Shown in pieces: positions 61,055 to 64,000 of a stretch of 64,000 nucleotides of DNA. This DNA comes from an uncultured Aquimarina sp. (GTDB lineage: Bacteria; Bacteroidota; Bacteroidia; Flavobacteriales; Flavobacteriaceae). Under the pieces are notes generated by a model, which worked only from the letters and a program-made list of their open reading frames with translations, was not told where the DNA came from and made no database searches. Within the stretch, counting starts at the first letter, position 1. The number at the start of each line of letters is the position of its first letter. The stretch covers positions 62,001-126,000 of the forward strand of contig CANMML010000011.1 of assembly GCA_947499005.1 (NCBI GenBank), written 5' to 3'. A program made the position numbers and the translations under genes.

Positions 61055-63943
61055 TTATTTAATTTCATCGAACCAGTCAGTCTCATCTTTTGGCTTTAAT
61101 GGTGACCCCTCTGGTTGTTCTATTGTTTGATCAATGGTTATTTGTTCTTCGGCTTTGATAAATAGTATTTCTTGACTTTTTCCATTAAATCGAGCCATAA
61201 TTCTATGGTGTTTATCTTCTCTTTCTTTATCAGAAAATGTCCAACCATGTAATTGACAGAAACTTTTTAATTTTTTTTTGAAGTTTTGTGGAGTTAGATT
61301 TTTAATACCAGTTTCATTTTCAAAATCTTTTTCCGTATCTCTTTTAGATAAATCAGTATTTAGATTTAAGTACTCTGTGCCTGTATCATTTTTCTGGAAA
61401 AAGAAATTCAACGCCCAATCGAAAAATTTAGCGCCCATTTCTGCTCTAAGGTTTCTAATCTTAACATTACCCATTGGCGGGTCAAATTTCCCTTCATTGC
61501 TTAAAAAGAAAGACAAGCATTGTGCGAGGAAATTAAAGTACTTATTCCACTGATTTTCATTCCAACTATCAAATAGGTTCTTTCCTTCGAAGTCGTCAGA
61601 AACTTGCCTAACTTGTAGATATTCATCTTCTTTGTTAAAGTGATAATAATCGGAGAATACGACGAATAATAATCTACGAGCGGTCGATGGGTCTAAATTC
61701 CTAGGAGGGAAATTAGAGCTAAAGATAAACTTAGGTGAATCTGAAAAATCTAACTCATAAGGTGTCTTAGTTTTTGGATTGACATTCATAGAGCCTGTGA
61801 TTTCAGAAAAGAAGAAATCGTAATTCAAATACTGATTAGCATCATCTACAAGTATTGCATCCGTAAATTTGGTAACCCCATCATAAATAAAATCGTTTTG
61901 AGTTACACGAACATCACGACCTTTAATCGTTTTAAAATTCTTAAGTACATTCTTTAAAGAAGAAAGACTTAACGATTTACCACTACCTCCGTGGCTTTCG
62001 CTTCCTTCAGATATCTTGTTATCCATTGCATACACTGCCCAAGCTTTGTTTGGTGCTTTGTGTTTATGAAGTAGGTAACCAATGGCGTAAATCTTATTGA
62101 TTAGGTGAAGCTTTTGTTCGTATTTTTCGTCTTCAGATAAATTTGAACCCGCAATTTCAAACTTGTTTTTTATAGCATACTCCTTTGCTACTAGACGATC
62201 AATATTATTATCAAAAGCTTCTTCTAGATCTTTACGCCAATGTATTCGGCTACCGTTGATTAGAAAATTAAAATAGTCGCAATCCTTCTCTAATACCTTA
62301 ATGTCATAATTATTTTGTTGGTCTTTGGTAATTTCAAAATATGGATCTTCTGCCTTTACTCTATGGTCGATAATCTTATCCTCCCAAGTGTATTTATCAT
62401 AGTCTCCTAACTTATGTTCTATAATGCCTTTTTTGCTAATTTCCCATGTCTTGTTTTTGCAGAAAAAGAACTGACGGTCGCTATCACTATCTTTAAAGTC
62501 AATATCTAATACAGGCAGCTTATTTAAAGAAGCTTCCTTTAATTGTCCTGTGGTATATACCATGTTTCTTAAGGCAATAGGCATTTGTCTTTTTTCTAAG
62601 AATAAATGCACATAGTTCTCTATATCTACAGGTTTTACTTTACGCACGATGTTATCTACCTTTTGAATAAATACATATTCGTCCGTATTTTCATCTTTAA
62701 TACGCCCAAATCCCGAATGCTTTAAAAAGTGATAAGCTTGTGTGTTATTAAACTTATACTTCATTCCATTATCAGACGCCCAAACATCCCAAAAACGCAT
62801 TGGTAAAGCAGTTTCAATCAATTTATTGAATCGATTAATAAACTTTCTAGGTTTTGATGCATCGTAATACAATTCGATAAAGTCTCTAAAATCCTTTCTA
62901 GGATTTCCCCTCCAGTCTCTCTTTTCTGCTAATTCTTTAGGCAACCAAATAGTTTTTATATCTAAGTGTCTTAAACCTAGTCTAGCACCAGCCTTTATAC
63001 CTGTTTTATCTAAATCGGGAATGTTATAAATGTTGTTACACCATGTGCTAAGTCTTCGGTAATCTTCATAAGAAAGGGTGTCCGTTTCCGAATTCAACCA
63101 TATTACATAATGACTTTTTGCGATATTATGACCACCATCGGCCATAGAAAAGATATTCAACGAATCTCTATCACCAGAGCCTATTATAACCTTAGGTAAC
63201 TTGTAGGGTTTTTCGTCTTCCTTTTTTTCCCCTTCTATTTCCGTTTTTTCGTGTAAAGCCCTATATTTTTGATATTCCTTTTTTAAGAATCCTAGTCCAA
63301 AAATGTGATTTTTTGGTTTTTTACCAGCGTACATAAATCGGTACTTTTTGTTAGCTGATTTTGGTTGCAATATTTTTTGCCATTCCCCCATATCGAAGCA
63401 GAAGATTGGGTATTCGGGGGTCGATTCCCAAACGACTGCTTCATTATCCTTACATCGTGTCATTTGCTTAACCGCTTTCAGCTTATAAGTGTTCAAATGC
63501 TCTTCGTTGATGCGGGGTCCAAGAACGGCTAATTCTTCGGGGGTAAAGCCATCCTTGAATTCAAAATACCATTTACCAGGTTCTTCGTTTGTTTTTAAGG
63601 CACGTTTCGAAATTTTTGCTTTAGGACCATCTTGTATTTTTTCTCCTGTTAAGCCAAGAAGTCCACCAAGTTTATCACAAGCTTCTTTAAATGAAAGATT
63701 ATCTTCTTCCATACAAATGGCAATTGCATTTTTTGGTATTTGATCTCCTCCAAAGTCAGTAACTACCCAAATACCATCTTCTAATTGCTTAATAGTTGCA
63801 CTAGCTGTTTTTTCAGTATGTCGAATTTTAAAGTTCTTTTTTTTATGAACTAATACATCATTCGCCTGAGGGTAATACTTTAGTATGATATCTAAACCGC
63901 CTTTAGATGCGTGTAATATGTCTTCTTTCTTTACGAACGCCAT
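61055..63943 (-). CDS. Phage primase-helicase
   Basis: 962 aa. N-terminal region with a primase-like zinc/CHC2-type fold (WVVTDFGGDQIPKNAIAICM near 54-73), a TOPRIM-like middle (KVIIGSGDRDSLNIFSMADG near 247-266) and a C-terminal superfamily 3-like helicase with Walker A GGSGKS near residue 655 and an Asp-rich Walker B (DAILVDDANQY near 700). It would prime and unwind phage DNA. First visible early gene; the window ends 57 nt upstream. Confidence 0.82.
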   Translation of the reverse strand: MAFVKKEDILHASKGGLDIILKYYPQANDVLVHKKKNFKIRHTEKTASATIKQLEDGIWVVTDFGGDQIPKNAIAICMEEDNLSFKEACDKLGGLLGLTGEKIQDGPKAKISKRALKTNEEPGKWYFEFKDGFTPEELAVLGPRINEEHLNTYKLKAVKQMTRCKDNEAVVWESTPEYPIFCFDMGEWQKILQPKSANKKYRFMYAGKKPKNHIFGLGFLKKEYQKYRALHEKTEIEGEKKEDEKPYKLPKVIIGSGDRDSLNIFSMADGGHNIAKSHYVIWLNSETDTLSYEDYRRLSTWCNNIYNIPDLDKTGIKAGARLGLRHLDIKTIWLPKELAEKRDWRGNPRKDFRDFIELYYDASKPRKFINRFNKLIETALPMRFWDVWASDNGMKYKFNNTQAYHFLKHSGFGRIKDENTDEYVFIQKVDNIVRKVKPVDIENYVHLFLEKRQMPIALRNMVYTTGQLKEASLNKLPVLDIDFKDSDSDRQFFFCKNKTWEISKKGIIEHKLGDYDKYTWEDKIIDHRVKAEDPYFEITKDQQNNYDIKVLEKDCDYFNFLINGSRIHWRKDLEEAFDNNIDRLVAKEYAIKNKFEIAGSNLSEDEKYEQKLHLINKIYAIGYLLHKHKAPNKAWAVYAMDNKISEGSESHGGSGKSLSLSSLKNVLKNFKTIKGRDVRVTQNDFIYDGVTKFTDAILVDDANQYLNYDFFFSEITGSMNVNPKTKTPYELDFSDSPKFIFSSNFPPRNLDPSTARRLLFVVFSDYYHFNKEDEYLQVRQVSDDFEGKNLFDSWNENQWNKYFNFLAQCLSFFLSNEGKFDPPMGNVKIRNLRAEMGAKFFDWALNFFFQKNDTGTEYLNLNTDLSKRDTEKDFENETGIKNLTPQNFKKKLKSFCQLHGWTFSDKEREDKHHRIMARFNGKSQEILFIKAEEQITIDQTIEQPEGSPLKPKDETDWFDEIK

Positions 63944-64000
63944 TGTGCTTGGGTCAAATTGTTTAGTATTGGTTTCTTTTCCTGAGATTCTATCTTATTG

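Larger units (their letters stand above)
25812..64000. mobile_element. Prophage at tRNA-Arg, right end outside window
   Basis: Contiguous phage genes: integrase beside the tRNA, then late genes (capsid protease, capsid, terminase, portal, tape measure, tail collar, lysis) and early genes (primase-helicase, SSB-like, HTH, KilA-N), nearly all on the minus strand. A tape measure protein without a sheath-like gene suggests a non-contractile (siphovirus-type) tail. Confidence 0.9.

Overview
The window comes from a member of the Bacteroidota, most likely a marine-type Flavobacteriaceae. The evidence is AT-rich DNA, few purine-rich ribosome sites, promoters of the TTTG / TAnnTTTG type, a Rho factor with a long charged insertion, DUF418 and DUF6443-type proteins, and intergenic palindromes of the CTTGAGC-CAGTCGAAAG and CATCCTGAA-TTCAGGAT kinds. 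The genus cannot be fixed from the sequence alone.

Bases 1-25811 are chromosomal. In order they hold: two large secreted RHS/YD-repeat proteins (the second runs off the left edge); a GH113-like glycosidase coupled to aroB; a DUF808 membrane protein; an alanine-dehydrogenase-like gene with a small membrane-anchored partner; a COG2509-type flavoprotein; a papain-fold secreted protein; a class C beta-lactamase-fold hydrolase; a DUF418 membrane protein; panB; a beta-propeller lipoprotein; dnaK; a frameshifted secreted-protein gene; rho; apt; and tRNA-Arg(ACG). The gaps carry several repeat families: a dispersed element of about 180 bp in two copies, heptanucleotide arrays, and a 47-bp tandem duplication that copies the 3' end of dnaK.

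Bases 25812-64000 are most of a prophage integrated at the tRNA-Arg gene; its right end lies outside the window. A tyrosine integrase sits next to the tRNA on the plus strand. Almost everything else is on the minus strand. An early region (63943 to about 53500) encodes a primase-helicase, an SSB-like protein, a KilA-N protein, zinc-ribbon proteins, an ASCH protein and an HTH regulator. A control region (52930-53312) carries nine TGTAACA/TGTTACA heptamers. A late region (52929-27106) encodes protease/scaffold, capsid, tail, terminase, portal, fibre, methyltransferase, tail collar, lysis, tape measure, and two large distal tail proteins, one with BACON-like domains.

The most unusual content is a cassette present four times in the prophage (near 34.4, 47.8, 58.3 and 60.6 kb). 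Each has a TAnnTTTG promoter, a leader of about 130 nt that can fold into an H-type pseudoknot, and an 86-87 aa protein with a TPAQ motif. The stem sequences differ between copies but complementarity is kept, as expected for a selected RNA structure. A fifth, plus-strand RNA of the same topology (47986-48101) is divergent from copy B and precedes a tiny lipoprotein ORF. I know no named system that matches this; its function is open.
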